Counted from the stretch's first letter, positions 23,701 to 35,223 are shown. The stretch: DNA of 64,000 bases from Apiotrichum sp. Y4204 (GCA_025531455.1 JAMYHL010000115.1:29595-93594); one strand, 5' to 3'. The notes: generated by a model from the letters alone, not told the origin. Program-made: numbers and translations.

Positions 23701-26700
23701 AGTGCTGCGGCCCCGCAAGTCGAGCCCATCATTACGCCACCAGCAGTCCACCGCGAGCGTAAAGTCGGCGTCGAGCGTGCGCACCACGGCGACCGCCAGG
23801 ACAGTTGCATCTGCAAAGACGGCTACATCGGCGAAGACGACCGCATCTGGGAAGACCACCACGTCTGCGAGAACGACCGCTTCGGTACCTGGCAAGTCGC
23901 CTACAGCCGGCACATTTGCGTCGTCGTCAGCCCCAGCGACCCGGCCAGCGGCAAGGGCGCCCTCCGTGGCGGCGCGGGCTCCCTCGGTGGCATCCACACG
24001 GACGGCCATCAAGGCGGAGACCTCCAAGACTGGCGCCGCCGGCGCACGGTCAGGGATATCGCCCATCGCGGAGAGCTCAAAGGAGGGCGTCACGCGCGCG
24101 ACGGCCGCGAGCATAGCTAAGGCTGCGCCGGCTGCTGGCGCTACCACCGGGACGAAAGCTGCGCCGGCGGGCGCTTCCACCGCGACGAAAGCTGCGCCAG
24201 CTAGCGCGTCCACGGCGGCGAAGGCTGCTCCGGCAGCCGGCGCGTCCACCGCGACTAAGGCCACTCCTGCAGCCGGCGCGTCAACCGCGACCAAAGCCAC
24301 TCCCACCAGTGCAGCCACTACTGCCAAACCTACCCGCCCCACGCCCCGGCCGTCGGTGGACGCGCTCCCGGCCTCAAAGTCGACGCCGACATTACGCACG
24401 CGCACCATGTCAGTCACGAGCGTGCGGTCCAAGGCACCAACCGCGGGTGCCACCGCATCGCCCGTTCCTGCACTCCCGGCCAGCGTGCGCGCCGCTGCCA
24501 CGCGGTCGCCGGTAGTGGGCACACGGTCACCCACCACGGCAAAATCTCCACCTGCCACAGCTACGGCCGCCAGGACCCCGACAACGACGAGAACCCCCGC
24601 CTCGCGGACCACCAATATGAGCAAGGCGCCCGAGTCGTCGACGCCCAAGCCTCCGCCGCTGCGTACCTCGGCATCCACAAAGTCGCTCACGCGTTCCGCG
24701 ACCACCAAGGCTCCCGCGCCCAAGACTCCTACCGCGGCAACGCGTCCTCGCCCCTCCCTACCCGTCACTCCGCGCATGCCCGGCGAGACTCTCTCCCCTC
24801 CGGTTGGCACCCGCGTGCGCTCCACTTCACTCACCCCGCGCTCGACCCCGTCGTCCATCACGCGCCAGCGCACGACCTCGTCCTCGACGCCCCCGGCACC
24901 ATGGAAGCGCGCGACACCGCTTCCTCCCTCGGTTGCCGGGGTACGCCAGCCGCGCAAGTCGATCCGCTCATCCTCGGGCTCGACCGAGGGCCCGCCCGAG
25001 GCGATTACCCCGCGTACCTCGAATGCAGCCTCCGCCGAGCCAATCATAGTTGTTGACGACGACAACCTTGTTGTCGCCCCCGTCTCCCCTGACAGCCGGA
25101 CCCTGCCAGACGAGATAAAGGAGATCAAGGAGGAGACTGAGGTTGAGCACGAGGTCAAACCCGAGGATGGCGTACCCGCGTCGACGGACTCTGTGCCGCC
25201 CACGCCCGAGCTCGAAAAGACCGACGTCGACGCCGAGGAACCCTCCACGCCCGCGTCGCAGGTGTACCAGGTTTCTGAGACATCACAGGTTTCTGAGACG
25301 TCGCAGGATTCCGGGGTATTGCAGACACCTGAGGTGTCTCAGGAAGCCCACCCATCAGAGGCCGCCAATGGTGAGGCGCCAGCTCCGGCAAAGGACATTG
25401 CTGTGACAACGACTGCAGCTCCCACGACACCAGAGGCGAAGCCGGATTCAGAGCTGGCGGTCAAGGACCAGGAGACTGTGGTCACTCCGACGCGTACCCC
25501 GGTCACCCCTGTTCGCTCGTCGTCTCTCGCTGTCCCAGCCCAGTCCGTCTCCACTCCTTCGCAGTTTGCAGATGCCCCATCGCCGCATAGCTGGGTTCCA
25601 TCCCCGGGGCAGTTTGCCGACGCGCCCTCGCCCATGGTCAACGGGGCGGCCCACACCACCACGGACCGCGCATCACCCGTGACGCCCACACGTACCCCCG
25701 TCCCTGGCGCTCCCCTCGACCTCACCCCCAAGTCGACAGATGCCAGGCAACCTACTACACCCCCTACGTCCCTCGCCACAACGCAAACCACGTCTACAGA
25801 AGTTACACCTACGGCGCGCCGCGGGCCCGCCGTTTCTATAATCAATACTCCCCCGAAAATACCGCCGAAGGATGCCCGGAAGGATAATGTGCATCCAACA
25901 GCTCCCCCTCCGGCACAGCCCACGATCCATGCTCCCCGCCCCGACCTCCCGATAGCAGCACGGTATACACGCCCAGTGGTAGTCGAACGGCCCACATCGC
26001 CGCCGCACCGCACGCAAACGCCGCCATATCGCAATACGCCACAGCAGCGTCCCATGTCGCCGTCGCGCCGCGCGCTCTCGCCTCCGTCGACTCCCGCGTC
26101 ACGGCTCGGTACCTCGCCTCCAAGCGCCGGTTCATCACCAGTGCCTCAGATCCGTGACATACCGTCATTCGGCTCGCCGCTCATCATCCCTCAACCGGCA
26201 TCCTCGCCGCCATCTGCAACCCAATCCCTGCCGAATGGCAGTCCGCGAAGCGCCGCACCTCTTCCGTCAGTCACCCGCATCGTAAGCGAGGCCGGCACTC
26301 TCCGCACGCACTCGTCGTCCCCGCAATTCCGCCCCCACCCGGCACGCGCCTTCGACCCTCCCCCGCGCAAACCACCGACACCGCCGCCGCCCAGGATCGA
26401 GATCAACGACGACAACGTCCCGTTCAACGGCAAGGGTATTTCGCTGCACGTCGGTATCCCTTGTATCGTGACGCTGGCGCAGCGTCGCGCCCGATTCCGC
26501 GCAAACGTAAAATACCTCGGCCATCTGGCGGGCGAGTCGGACACCTGGGTCGGGCTGGAAGTGGACGACCTGGAGCGCTTTGGCGTGGAGACACTCCCAA
26601 CGGGCGCCAAGAGCGGTGTGCGGTATTTCCACTTTACGCAGCCGCCGCCACATCTCTCGCCTGCCGAGCTGGCGGCCCGCACCCAGCGCCAGCGCCGCAT

Positions 26701-26878
26701 CGCAGCGATAGCCGAGGACCTGCCCCCGCGCAGACGGTTCAACGGCATCGCCCTCGCGGCGCCACACACGCCCCACCGCGCAGGCACCCCGTTCGTGGCG
26801 GACTGGGCGCCGCCGGACCGCCCGCGCGCGCTGTTCGTGCGTCCCTCCGAGGTCGTCTTCGTCATGGGCGCCGAGTAG
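20797..26878 (+). CDS. Large double-BTB protein with C-terminal CAP-Gly domain
   Basis: 1916 residues if spliced as 20797-21136, 21371-21397, 21453-23039 and 23082-26878. The 27-base second exon gives AAIVYVRAP and completes a BTB core (RIWAHK-AAIVYVRAP-KAFKDRYF). That first BTB is interrupted by a Ser/Pro-rich insert before ESPELFLAQLEWLYTGEG. A second BTB runs from about residue 280 (LYCDVRIQ...FTAHRFMLVSRSPYF...LGWIYAGHLDF). A BACK-like helical region follows up to about residue 600. About 1150 residues of Ser/Thr/Pro/Ala-rich low-complexity sequence come next, including repeats of the type AAPAAGASTATKA. The last 150 residues carry a CAP-Gly-like domain (VKYLGHLAGESDTWVGLEVD...GVRYFHF...FVRPSEVVF), a microtubule or EB1-tail binder. 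I infer a microtubule-associated scaffold, perhaps a cullin-3 adaptor. The 42-bp third intron is a multiple of three without a stop, so it could be retained. Confidence 0.78.
24115..24330 (+). repeat. Degenerate Ala/Thr/Lys coding repeat
   Basis: Within the double-BTB gene, about six imperfect copies of a 33-39-base unit encode AAPA(A)GASTATK-type peptides. They are in frame and part of the disordered linker. Confidence 0.75.
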
Positions 26879-27248
26879 CAGCGGTAGCGAGCGTAGAGCA
26901 AGCATTTACGTCAAAGACAAATAAACACTCACGAACCAAAAAACCGAGGCCATATAGCCATATATACCCCCACCCCCCTTCCCCTCTTTTAGCGACCTGT
27001 ATATCTGGCATACTACCTTGATTCCCACGTCTTTTTTTTATTTTTGACCGTCTGTCTTGTTGAGATGAAATGTGATGTGAGTGACGCGAAGGGGGCTGCA
27101 CGTCTGCACAGACGATTGCAGCGTACGTGACTGGCTCTCTGGAACGCGGAGCTTATCGCGCGTATCGCATGTTGAACAGTCCATACAATCCGCAATATCG
27201 CAAACCAACACCTCCATGCCTCCAGAGCAAATGAAACAAAACAAAAAA
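26879..27248. other. Intergenic region 3' of the double-BTB gene
   Basis: 370 bp with the presumed 3' UTR of the double-BTB gene and a T-rich run near 27030-27042. No gene is seen. Confidence 0.5.
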
Positions 27249-27337
27249 TGGACGAGTTAGGAATCGAACCAAAGACCTTGTCAAGATAGGAGTTGGATCC
27301 TGCTAATGACACGCTCTACCAACTGAGCTACACGCCC
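27249..27337 (-). tRNA. tRNA-Ala (AGC) with 16-nt intron, imperfect stems
   Basis: On the minus strand the sequence starts GGGCGTGTAGCTCAG, with the D arm closed by GAGC. The anticodon stem TGTCA/TGACA is perfect. The loop TTAGCA, a 16-nt intron and T give anticodon AGC. The acceptor has a T-T mismatch at pair 6 and a G-T wobble at pair 3. The T stem TTTGG/CCTAA has a T-T mismatch in the middle. It could be a functional tRNA or a decaying copy. Confidence 0.75.
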
Positions 27338-28254
27338 TGGGATATTTTTGATTTTGGCACTTTTGCTGTATCCCCACAATCCAGGGCTCTCTGCCGTCTA
27401 CGCACATGCTCGCAGCAGCACCGCCTTGATGAGAATAAGGAGCCGAATACGTAGCGCCAAGCGAAAGAGATGTAGAACATGCAGATGATGATGAAGAGCA
27501 GCGTCGGACAAGAGAGTCACACGAGCACACAAGCACACGAGACTGTAGAGCGGCGCTTCCCTGCTCGCTTGCTCGCGCTCGGCGCCCGGCGACGGTGAGG
27601 CATTAAGTGCTTCTTGTTCCGCGGCCCTTGTTTCGTAGCGCCGGGCCCGACGGCAATACGTCACGACAACTGACCACTACAGATCACGGGAAGCGAAGAG
27701 CCGCGAGAGCCGCGAGCCGGGCGGCCACGCGCAGCACGGGGGATAGGGGAGAATAGTGGGGCGGGCGGGGCCGCGGTATGCATCGCAGGGAGGAGGGAGG
27801 ATGGAGCACGCGAGCACTACGCACTACATGCAGCTTGCATGCAGCACGCCGTCGTCATCGTCCACAGCGTGCTGCATGGTCGAGAAGCAACACCAGGGAT
27901 GGGGGACCGAAAAGAGGATTCCTTGTTCTTGGCGCTTTTTGCAGCACCACCATCCATCCAATCCATCCCGATTCCTGTCTTTCTTGTTCTTTTTCCGTCG
28001 TCTTGTCCTCTTCTTGTCCTTGTCATCGTTCCCTTGGCTCGAGTTCGCCATATCCACATCTACCCCATTCATCGCCTGCATCCCCCCCATTGCCATCCAT
28101 CGCCGCTCGTACGCCACCTCCGAACGCTCGACGTGACCATCCAACACGCAACGAGCGATAAGCGGCAAGCGACACTCTCGCCACCCATTGCATCGCGCAT
28201 CACGCATCGACCCCGCATCGGCCTCGCACTGCATACCGCGCACAGCGCATAACA
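27338..28254. other. Region upstream of the cation exchanger
   Basis: 917 bp between the tRNA-Ala and the exchanger start. It is pyrimidine-rich from about 27940 to 28060. No gene is supported. The minus-strand frame across 28069-28890 overlaps the exchanger exon and is a shadow. Confidence 0.5.
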
Positions 28255-31164
28255 ATGGCAGCGATGCTGCCCCGCCGAGGGCACCGAGGGCACCGTGGGC
28301 ACGCGGCAGCGACGGCGAATCCAAAGACCAAGCCAAGACGCCGGCCGCACCGCGCGCTCGCGTGGGCACTCGTTGTCGCTACGCTCGTGCTCTGCCTCGC
28401 TGCGACGCCGCGCGCGCGAGTGAAGAGCACACAGCGCATTCTCATGAAGCGCAATGGCGACGGCGGCCAACCCGGCGAACCCCATGTGAGTCTCGCCCTC
28501 GAGTCGAATCCTCACTGACATCAGCACGGGGCAGGCGCGCTCCTGGGGATTCCCTACGACGCTATATGGGAAGAGTGTCCGCCAGCACTGCGGCCGCTCT
28601 TCGTTACCTGCCTGCTGGTGATAATCGTGTTTCTGTTCTGCACCATCTCGATTACAGCGTCCGACTTTTTCTGTCCCAACCTCGCAACGGTCGCGGCGTA
28701 TCTCGGCCTGAGCGAGACGACTGCGGGTGTGACGCTCCTCGCGTTCGGGAACGGCTCGCCCGACGTCTTTTCCACGTTTGTGAGCGTGCGGCAGGGGACA
28801 TTCGGCCTCGCGGTCGGCGAGCTGATTGGCGCGGCGTCGTTTATCACCTCGATCGTCGTCGGCTCCATCGCGATGGTGCGCCCATTCCACGTGCCCGGCT
28901 TTGCCTTTCTCCGCGACATCTTCTTCTTCACTATTGCCGTGCTGCTGCTCATGCTCGTGCTTGCTGACGGCGAGCTCACACTAAGGGAATCAGGCGGCAT
29001 GGTGGCTGTGTATGCGCTGTATGTGGGCGTTGTGGTCGCCCAGTCGTGGTGGAGTACACGCCAGCGCAAGCGGGAGGCGTATGCTGATCTCGGGTGGAAG
29101 GTGCACGACGAGGAGGCCGCGGCGGACACGAACGGCGTCGAGGTCGAGGTCCCGGCGTCAATGTCCGAGTCGCTGAATCTCAGCCCTGCGACGCCGGATC
29201 TGGGTCGGAGGCGGCACAGCAGTGCGTCTCGTATGGTTTCGTACGACGATGCCGTCGCGGCAGAAGAGCAGGCCGCCGACACACAGCGCGCGGCGTGGTC
29301 GCTGCTCGGTGCCGTCGAGTTCCGCGACGCCGTGAATGCTCTCAAGCGCGAAGGCCACACGCCGTCTTCGTCTGTCGGCAACTCGCAGCCAGCAAGTCCG
29401 ATAGTCCCCCACGGCGACGACAGCGACTACTTTGCGGCGGTGGCGGGGCGACACCGCCGCGTCGCTTCTGGCCCACAGGTGCGGAAAAGCAGCTCGGGGC
29501 GGTCACGGAGCTCGTCGCTGGTCGCCAACTGGCTCTCGCGCGCAAGATCCACGACAGAGCTGAACGACAGCTTTGGCATGCCGGTTCATGCGTCGCCGGG
29601 CTTGCTTGAGACTGTCCCCGCGTCGCCGCAGTCGGCGGCAACGCCGACAGATGGGGACGTCCACCCCGCACACGACGCAGAATCCCACCCCCTCGCCCCC
29701 CTCAATCTCAACATTGCCAACCTCCGCGCCCCGGACGACGAGCCCCTCTCGTCTGCCGCGTCGCGCGGCGACGTGCCATCCATCTCCGTCGTCGACCCCG
29801 AGGGCGACCTCGCCCCGCCGAACATGCCGCTCTCGCGCACCAATACCACGGCCACTCTCGTGGATACCATGAACCACACCCTCCACCGCGTCCTCCACAC
29901 CCTCTTCCCCTCTCTCCAGGGCTTCATGTCAAAGTCCCTCTTCGGCATGGTCCTCGCCGTGTTCTCCGTCCCGGCACTCTTCGTGCTGACTGTGACACTG
30001 CCAGTGGTGGACGACGGGCGCGGCGACGAAGGCGCGATCGCGCTGCCTGGCGGCGAGGACGAGACGCTCGGCGAAGTTGTGCAGACAGCTTCGCCCGCAC
30101 CGTACGACCCGCCCTCTCCCCGCTCCGCATCCCCGATACCGCGCCCCGCATCGCCGCGCGGCATGTCTCCGCGCAATTCCGGCTTTTACATCTCTTCGCA
30201 CCACTCGATGCACGCCACTTCCCCGCGTGCCTCGTTCTCGCCCCGCGACTCGTTCCGTGATCGCCCAGTCGGGCCCGAGGTGGGCGAAGAGCTGCACCAC
30301 CTCATTGAGAGCGGGTTCACCTTTAACCCGCGGCACATGCCTGATTCTTCGGCTCTTGTGCGCGCGGGCATCTCCTGCCCGCCGTCCGACGACGGGCAAG
30401 ACGACGAGGAGTGTGTGCTCGAGTTTTCGCCCGCGCTCACTGCCGCGCAGTGCATCTGTGGGCCTGTCGTATGCGTGTGGCTCCTCTTCCGTGAGTACAG
30501 GGCACGAGTCTAGCTGACAAGTCAAGAGGAAGACCACTTTGTGTGGTGGGCCCTCCTTGGCGCGGCCGCTATCGGCACCGCCGCTGCAGTTCTTGTGTCC
30601 CGCCTCGCGGACGACGGAAGCGCACAGCCGTGGCGCCTGGTCCGCTGCTGCGCAGGCTTTGTGTGCAGCATGGTGTGGATTGCGACAATCGCCGACGAGG
30701 TCGTCGCGGTGCTCCAGACCTTTGGCGAGATCTTTGGCCTCAGCGACGCCATCATCGGTCTGACCATATTTGCAGTGGGCAACTCGCTCGCAGACCTGGT
30801 GGCCAACGTCACGATTGCGCAGTTTGCCCCCAACATGGCTTTTTCCGCCTGCTTTGTGAGTGAGCTTCATGTACATTTCTGACTCCAGGGCGGACCGATG
30901 CTCAACCTGCTGCTCGGTATCGGTGGCTCGGGGACGTGGTCGATCCTGTGGTCGCAGCGACACCGTCCCGTGACGGTCGACTTTTCCCCCACACTCTGGG
31001 TGAGCGGCACAGGGCTCATGCTCATCCTCGCGACGACGGCCCTCTTTGTGCCCCTCAACTCGTTCTTCATCGACCGCCGCTGGGCGATATGCCTCTTGAT
31101 CGGGTACGCGCTCCTCATGACTGTAAATGTTGTTGTCGAGATCCGGTCCGAGCGGCGAGCGTGA
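28255..31164 (+). CDS. Cation/Ca2+ exchanger (CaCA superfamily, NCX/CCX-like)
   Basis: Predicted integral membrane antiporter that exports Ca2+ from, or redistributes it within, the cell in exchange for Na+, H+ or K+. Exons 28255-28485, 28525-30490, 30527-30855 and 30889-31164 give 933 residues. A first hydrophobic segment (ALAWALVVATLVLCLA) precedes an N-terminal exchanger half carrying alpha-1 repeat TLLAFGNGSPDVFS, with GNGSPD at about residues 152-157. The C-terminal half carries alpha-2 repeat LTIFAVGNSLADLV and the following GGPMLNLLLGIGGSGT. Between them lie about 500 residues of mostly hydrophilic, Ser/Pro-rich loop. The GNGSPD/GNSLAD pair is the cation-binding signature of the family and resembles the NCLX/CCX branch more than Vcx1. 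The target membrane is not decided. The gene is convergent with calcipressin. Confidence 0.86.
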
Positions 31165-31531
31165 GAAGAAAAGAGCCGCAGCAGCTGAAGCTTTGAAGCT
31201 TCTCGCTTCTCAAACATACACGACACAAAACAGAAACAGTACTCTTTTGGTTTGAACATTGGGCTCCTGGTTTCATCGATGACTCTCACCTTCCACAATC
31301 CACACACACACGAGCCGCTAAAGCATGTCTACGTGCATACATGAATGTAACGTCTATGCAACCAGTGTATGTACAGTGTCGGAGCGCGTGCGTGTTGGGG
31401 CGATTAGGTGCTTTCTTCGTTGAGTGTGGGGTGTGGACGAGATCTGGGAATCATATCTGTGTGCACCCGAGTTGCGAACCTCGGTCTTGGCTTGTATCTC
31501 TGCTCTCGCCTCATGTCGTGTCTCCTCGTTA
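31165..31531. other. Convergent intergenic region, exchanger / calcipressin
   Basis: 367 bp presumably holding the two 3' UTRs. No coding potential is seen. Confidence 0.5.
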
Positions 31532-32416
31532 TTACATTGGCGGCCGGGCAGTCGGCATAATCCTCCCAGAGGGGGTAAGCGGCCCCCTTCTGACCACCTC
31601 GTTATCGAACGCAAGGGCAGGCCCCCGGTCCTGGCTCGGCATCTCCCAGATCCCCTCTCCGGCACCCTGCACCTCCTCCTCGCCCCATCCGCCCTCCCAC
31701 TCCTTGTCCTCGCGCTCCGTATTCTCCACCTCGACACGCACGCCCCCCTCGTCGAGAATCACCTCCTTCCCCCGCCGAGCAGTGAGCTGGAGCGCCTCGA
31801 GCGCGCGCCGCAGGTCATCCGCCAACGGCGCCATGTTCGGCCCCTCCTCCTCGATCGGCTCCCATCCCTCCGGAGGCGACCCCGGCGGGGAAATCAGGAA
31901 ATTGCGCCCCGCTTCCGGCGGGCGCAGGTGGTCGGGGCCGGCGTCGAGCGGCGTGCGCGGAAGTGCAAAGACGCGGAGCACGATGCTGGGAGCGTTAGTG
32001 GGAGAGTGGCTGGGGACGTACTCGTTACTAGAGCGTTTCCGCCGGTGAAAGTATCCCTTTTCGCCGGCGTTCGAGTCCTTTACTGTGTCCTCTGTGTCCT
32101 TCCTGTCCTTTGTGGAGTCATCTTTCTCCGGTTCGTCAAGATCCACATGGAGAGCCAGCCCGTCGCCCTCGCGCTTGGCGAGGTGCGCCGCCTCGTCCTC
32201 GGTATACACGACAATGACGCGTCCCATGGCGCGCACGGGCGCCCAGTGCGCGAGCTGGCCGTATGCGGCGAACGCGTCGCGGAGGAGGCGGAGCGCAGCG
32301 GGCGCAAAGAGCGCCTGGTGCGGGAGGAGGAGAGCGAGCGTGTTCGTGTCCCATGTCCCTGGGGAGAGGGGGGGTACCGGGGGAAGGGGGATGGATGTTG
32401 CGGGCGGGGAGGGCAT
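31532..32416 (-). CDS. CBP1: Calcipressin (RCAN family), calcineurin-binding regulator
   Basis: Regulator of the Ca2+/calmodulin phosphatase calcineurin. The hallmark RCAN motif FLISPPGSPPEGW is present intact. Upstream is the RRM-like N-terminal part (DTNTLALLLPHQALF..., AYGQLAHWAPVRAMGRVIVVYTE). The C-terminus is acidic and Glu-rich (REDKEWEGGWGEEEVQ). A 36-bp intron at 31986-32021 (GTACGT donor, CACTAACGC branch, CCCAG acceptor) is a multiple of three and lacks a stop. Removing it gives 282 residues and restores SSNDIVLRVFALP. The serines of the SPPGSPP motif are phosphorylation sites in studied homologues. I use the Cryptococcus-style name Cbp1; RCN1 is the yeast equivalent. The 5' leader has a CTCTCA hexamer repeat just upstream of the start. 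Confidence 0.87.
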   Translation of the reverse strand: MPSPPATSIPLPPVPPLSPGTWDTNTLALLLPHQALFAPAALRLLRDAFAAYGQLAHWAPVRAMGRVIVVYTEDEAAHLAKREGDGLALHVDLDEPEKDDSTKDRKDTEDTVKDSNAGEKGYFHRRKRSSNEYVPSHSPTNAPSIVLRVFALPRTPLDAGPDHLRPPEAGRNFLISPPGSPPEGWEPIEEEGPNMAPLADDLRRALEALQLTARRGKEVILDEGGVRVEVENTEREDKEWEGGWGEEEVQGAGEGIWEMPSQDRGPALAFDNEVVRRGPLTPSGRIMPTARPPM

Positions 32417-32445
32417 CGTGTGGAGAGTAATGGGGAGATGGGTGG

Positions 32446-32485
<40 letters not shown>

Positions 32486-33281
32486 ATGAGAAAGAGAAGA
32501 GTGTGGGAATGAAAGAACGGAAAACAGTCGAGTTCGAAGAATATACTACTGAGAGTCTTGATCGAGCTCGTCGACGTCGCCACCCACCGACACACACAAG
32601 TCGCCGTCGCGTGCCGAGTTGACCGCGTGCCGCCAGCGTGTCAGCACTATGGAAATGGGATCATGGGGCATTCCAGCACATCAGCACACCAGGCTGCTAG
32701 CTGCTGGCATGCACATGTCGCTGTACCTCTGTCTCATGCATGTCTCTCAGGTGCCGCTGACGGCGGTGGCGAGCGGGCATTATGAGTGGAAAAAGAGCAT
32801 GCATCCGAGTAGGCATGTGTCAATGGAATGGGGATGCGAATGGTTGCTTTTACGGATGTTACAGCGTTCGACTGGCGCGGAGAGAGTGTTCTGCAGGCTT
32901 CTTCCACGCGCCGAGCGATGCAAGTAGCCGCAGCCAACCGCAGCTACGCAGAAACCATGAACGATTCGGAAGAGTACGTATGCACTTGGCAGCTGCCAAT
33001 ATCTACCGTATAGTGCACCGTATTGCATTCATGCATGCATGCATGCTGCTGCAGCGGGGTTGCATTGCATCACCACAAGAGAGAGAGTGTGTGCTAGAGT
33101 GGGTTCCCGGTCATGGGGGATGTGATAAGAGAATGGTGATGATGACAACACACACAACACAACCCCCCTAAAACCCAATCACACACACTCTCTCTCTATC
33201 TCTCTATCTCTCTCTCTCTCTCCCTCATCCATCTCTCACTTCTCTCTGTCACCCACTCCCACTCCCCCCCCATTATCCATC
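32417..33281. promoter_or_regulatory. Divergent promoter region, calcipressin / nicotinamidase
   Basis: 865 bp without a gene. Near calcipressin there is a gtgaga hexamer repeat (about 32446-32490). Near the nicotinamidase start there is a CT/CTAT microsatellite (33187-33226) and more pyrimidine-rich sequence. A short ATGCATGC palindromic run sits at about 33030-33045. Confidence 0.55.
32446..32490. repeat. Hexamer microsatellite (gtgaga)n
   Basis: Imperfect tandem array of gagagt/gtgaga, about seven units, 30-75 bp upstream of the calcipressin start codon on the opposite strand. It probably lies in the leader. Confidence 0.85.
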
Positions 33282-34458
33282 ATGTCAAAAGCCGCACTCC
33301 TCATCGTCGACGCGCAAAACGACTTTCTCCCGCCCAAGGGCCGCCTCATGGTCCCCGGCGGCATGAGCGTCGTGCCCGTCATCACCGAGCTCCTCACCGA
33401 CTTTGAGTGGACCGCGGTCATTGCCTCCCAGGTGAGTCGCAGCGCGCAGCGAGCGCCGCAAGGGCCCGCAAGGCGGGCGCAATCCGTCTTCTTGTCTTGT
33501 TTCCCCACTCACTTCCAGGACTACCATCCCGAGGGCCACATCTCGTTTGCCTCGTCGCATCCCGGCAAGAAGATCAACCAGAACATTGAGCTCAAGGACG
33601 CGCGCGGCATGGACTATGAGCAGAAGCTCTGGCCCGACCACTGCATGCAGAACACGGTCGGCGCCGAGATCCAGACCGACCTCCTCCCCATCCTCGAGAA
33701 GCAGGGCGACAAGTTCAAGATTGTCCGCAAGGTGAGTCGCCGCGTGCTGGGCCGGGGTACCCGGGGTGGAGGTGGGCAATGGATGAATAGTCGCTTCGGA
33801 TCACTCTCCCGACATCCACGGGCATCGTCGCCGGCGTCGTCGACATGCATCCACCATCGGGTCGGCTTCGGCTCGGGCTCCCGGCTTCCTGCCTGCTGTG
33901 GATGCTGGTCCCAGTCCCTACTGCGATGAGCGCAGTGGCGTCGACCCCGCATTGGTTGAGCGCCAGCAAGCTATCTCAGCTGAACCCCATTGGGCCATGG
34001 GCTGGCCACCCCGCACAACACACCCTGCATCCATCCTTATCCTGCATCCACCCCGCACCCTGCCCACTTTGTTTGCATCCACTCACTCCCAGGGCTGGCA
34101 CAAGGGCGTCGAGGGCTACTCTGCGTTTGACGGGTACGTCACTGACGGCGTAAACCCGGCCGAGCCGCCGAAGGAGGTACCCCCCATGCAGATCCGCGAG
34201 CTCAAGCTCTTCCTCCGCGAGCAGGGCATTACCAAGCTTGTCATTGCCGGCCTCGCGACCGACTACTGCGTCGCGCACACGGCCCTCTCGGCCCTCTCGT
34301 GCCGCTTCCAGGTCGCCGTCGTCGCGCCCGCCTGCCGCGGTATGGACCCCATCGACACCACCGAGGTGTACGACAAGGTCGAGGCCCTCGGCGGTGTCGC
34401 CATCGGCCGCGAGAACACAAAGTGGGAGGACGACCTCAAGGCGTGGCTCCGGGACTAA
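33282..34458 (+). CDS. PNC1: Nicotinamidase
   Basis: Hydrolyses nicotinamide to nicotinic acid in the NAD salvage pathway and so removes an inhibitor of sirtuins. Three exons (33282-33431, 33519-33731, 34093-34458) give 242 residues. The N-terminal LLIVDAQNDF contains catalytic Asp10. Asp51 and His53 (DYHPEGH) and the His of LWPDHC (about 91) match the zinc ligands, Lys121 is the likely catalytic lysine, and Cys180 in GLATDYCVAHTA is the nucleophile. All are in the order and spacing known for yeast Pnc1. Intron 1 is 87 bp and intron 2 is 361 bp, unusually long for this window. Start choice is clear because the catalytic Asp is at residue 10. Confidence 0.94.
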
Positions 34459-35223
34459 TCGCCGAGCGCCGCGACGCGCGAGGCCGGGCGAGAGGTGGTA
34501 TCCATCCATTCCCGGATCTCGACCGGATACCCCTCCCTCCTGCATCATGCATGCACCAGTCCCGACGTGTACAGTATCGCTATCGCTGTATCCAGATATC
34601 CAGGCTGCGCCTGTTGTATCCCCTTGTCCGTAGTTTTTTCGGGCATCGCATGCAATTGATCTGAGAGAGAGCGGTGAGGTGTGGCGAGCGTTGCTGCTGT
34701 GAGGTTGAGCTCCGCGCACCTCCGCGTCGGAATCGGAATCGGGATGATGGAAGCGATCTTGCTTCTTCTATGACGCGGCGACGAGCGCTCGACGGCCGCG
34801 ACGCGCGACGGGTGCGACGAGCGCGACACGTGCGTATCTCCTTCTCATATAGGCATATGCATCTTTCTCAACCTGGACGCCGAGCCCAACGCGGAGACCA
34901 GCAGCCGTGTAACTATAGAGACTGACAGCAGTGATGACACGGCGCGACACGTTGCCCGCTTGGCCCGCCTCGCCGCGTCGCCGTGCGCCGCGTCTCGTCG
35001 TCGAGGTCCGACACGAGCCGACACTTTTCACATCCGGCCAAATGGGGCCTCCGAGTCGGTACGGCGTGGGGGGCTTTGTCGACGTCATTGCTCACGAAGC
35101 ACCTCTCACGACCAGAGTACCACAGTCCCAACTGCATCTCACGCAATCTAACAAGCGAGCTCGCCACAAGTCCCTCCGACTCTGAACACAGCTCGCACTA
35201 CCACCCCCATCCGCACGGCTACC
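34459..35223. other. Intergenic region between PNC1 and the flavodoxin-fold gene
   Basis: 765 bp with no supported gene. It holds the PNC1 3' flank and the promoter of the next plus-strand gene. Confidence 0.5.

Noticed and set aside
22819..25248. 809-residue open frame on the minus strand
   Set aside because: It lies antisense to the low-complexity part of the double-BTB gene. Its Val/Ala/Gly-rich translation is the mirror of Thr/Ala/Pro codons in GC-rich DNA, and it has no start context or domain.
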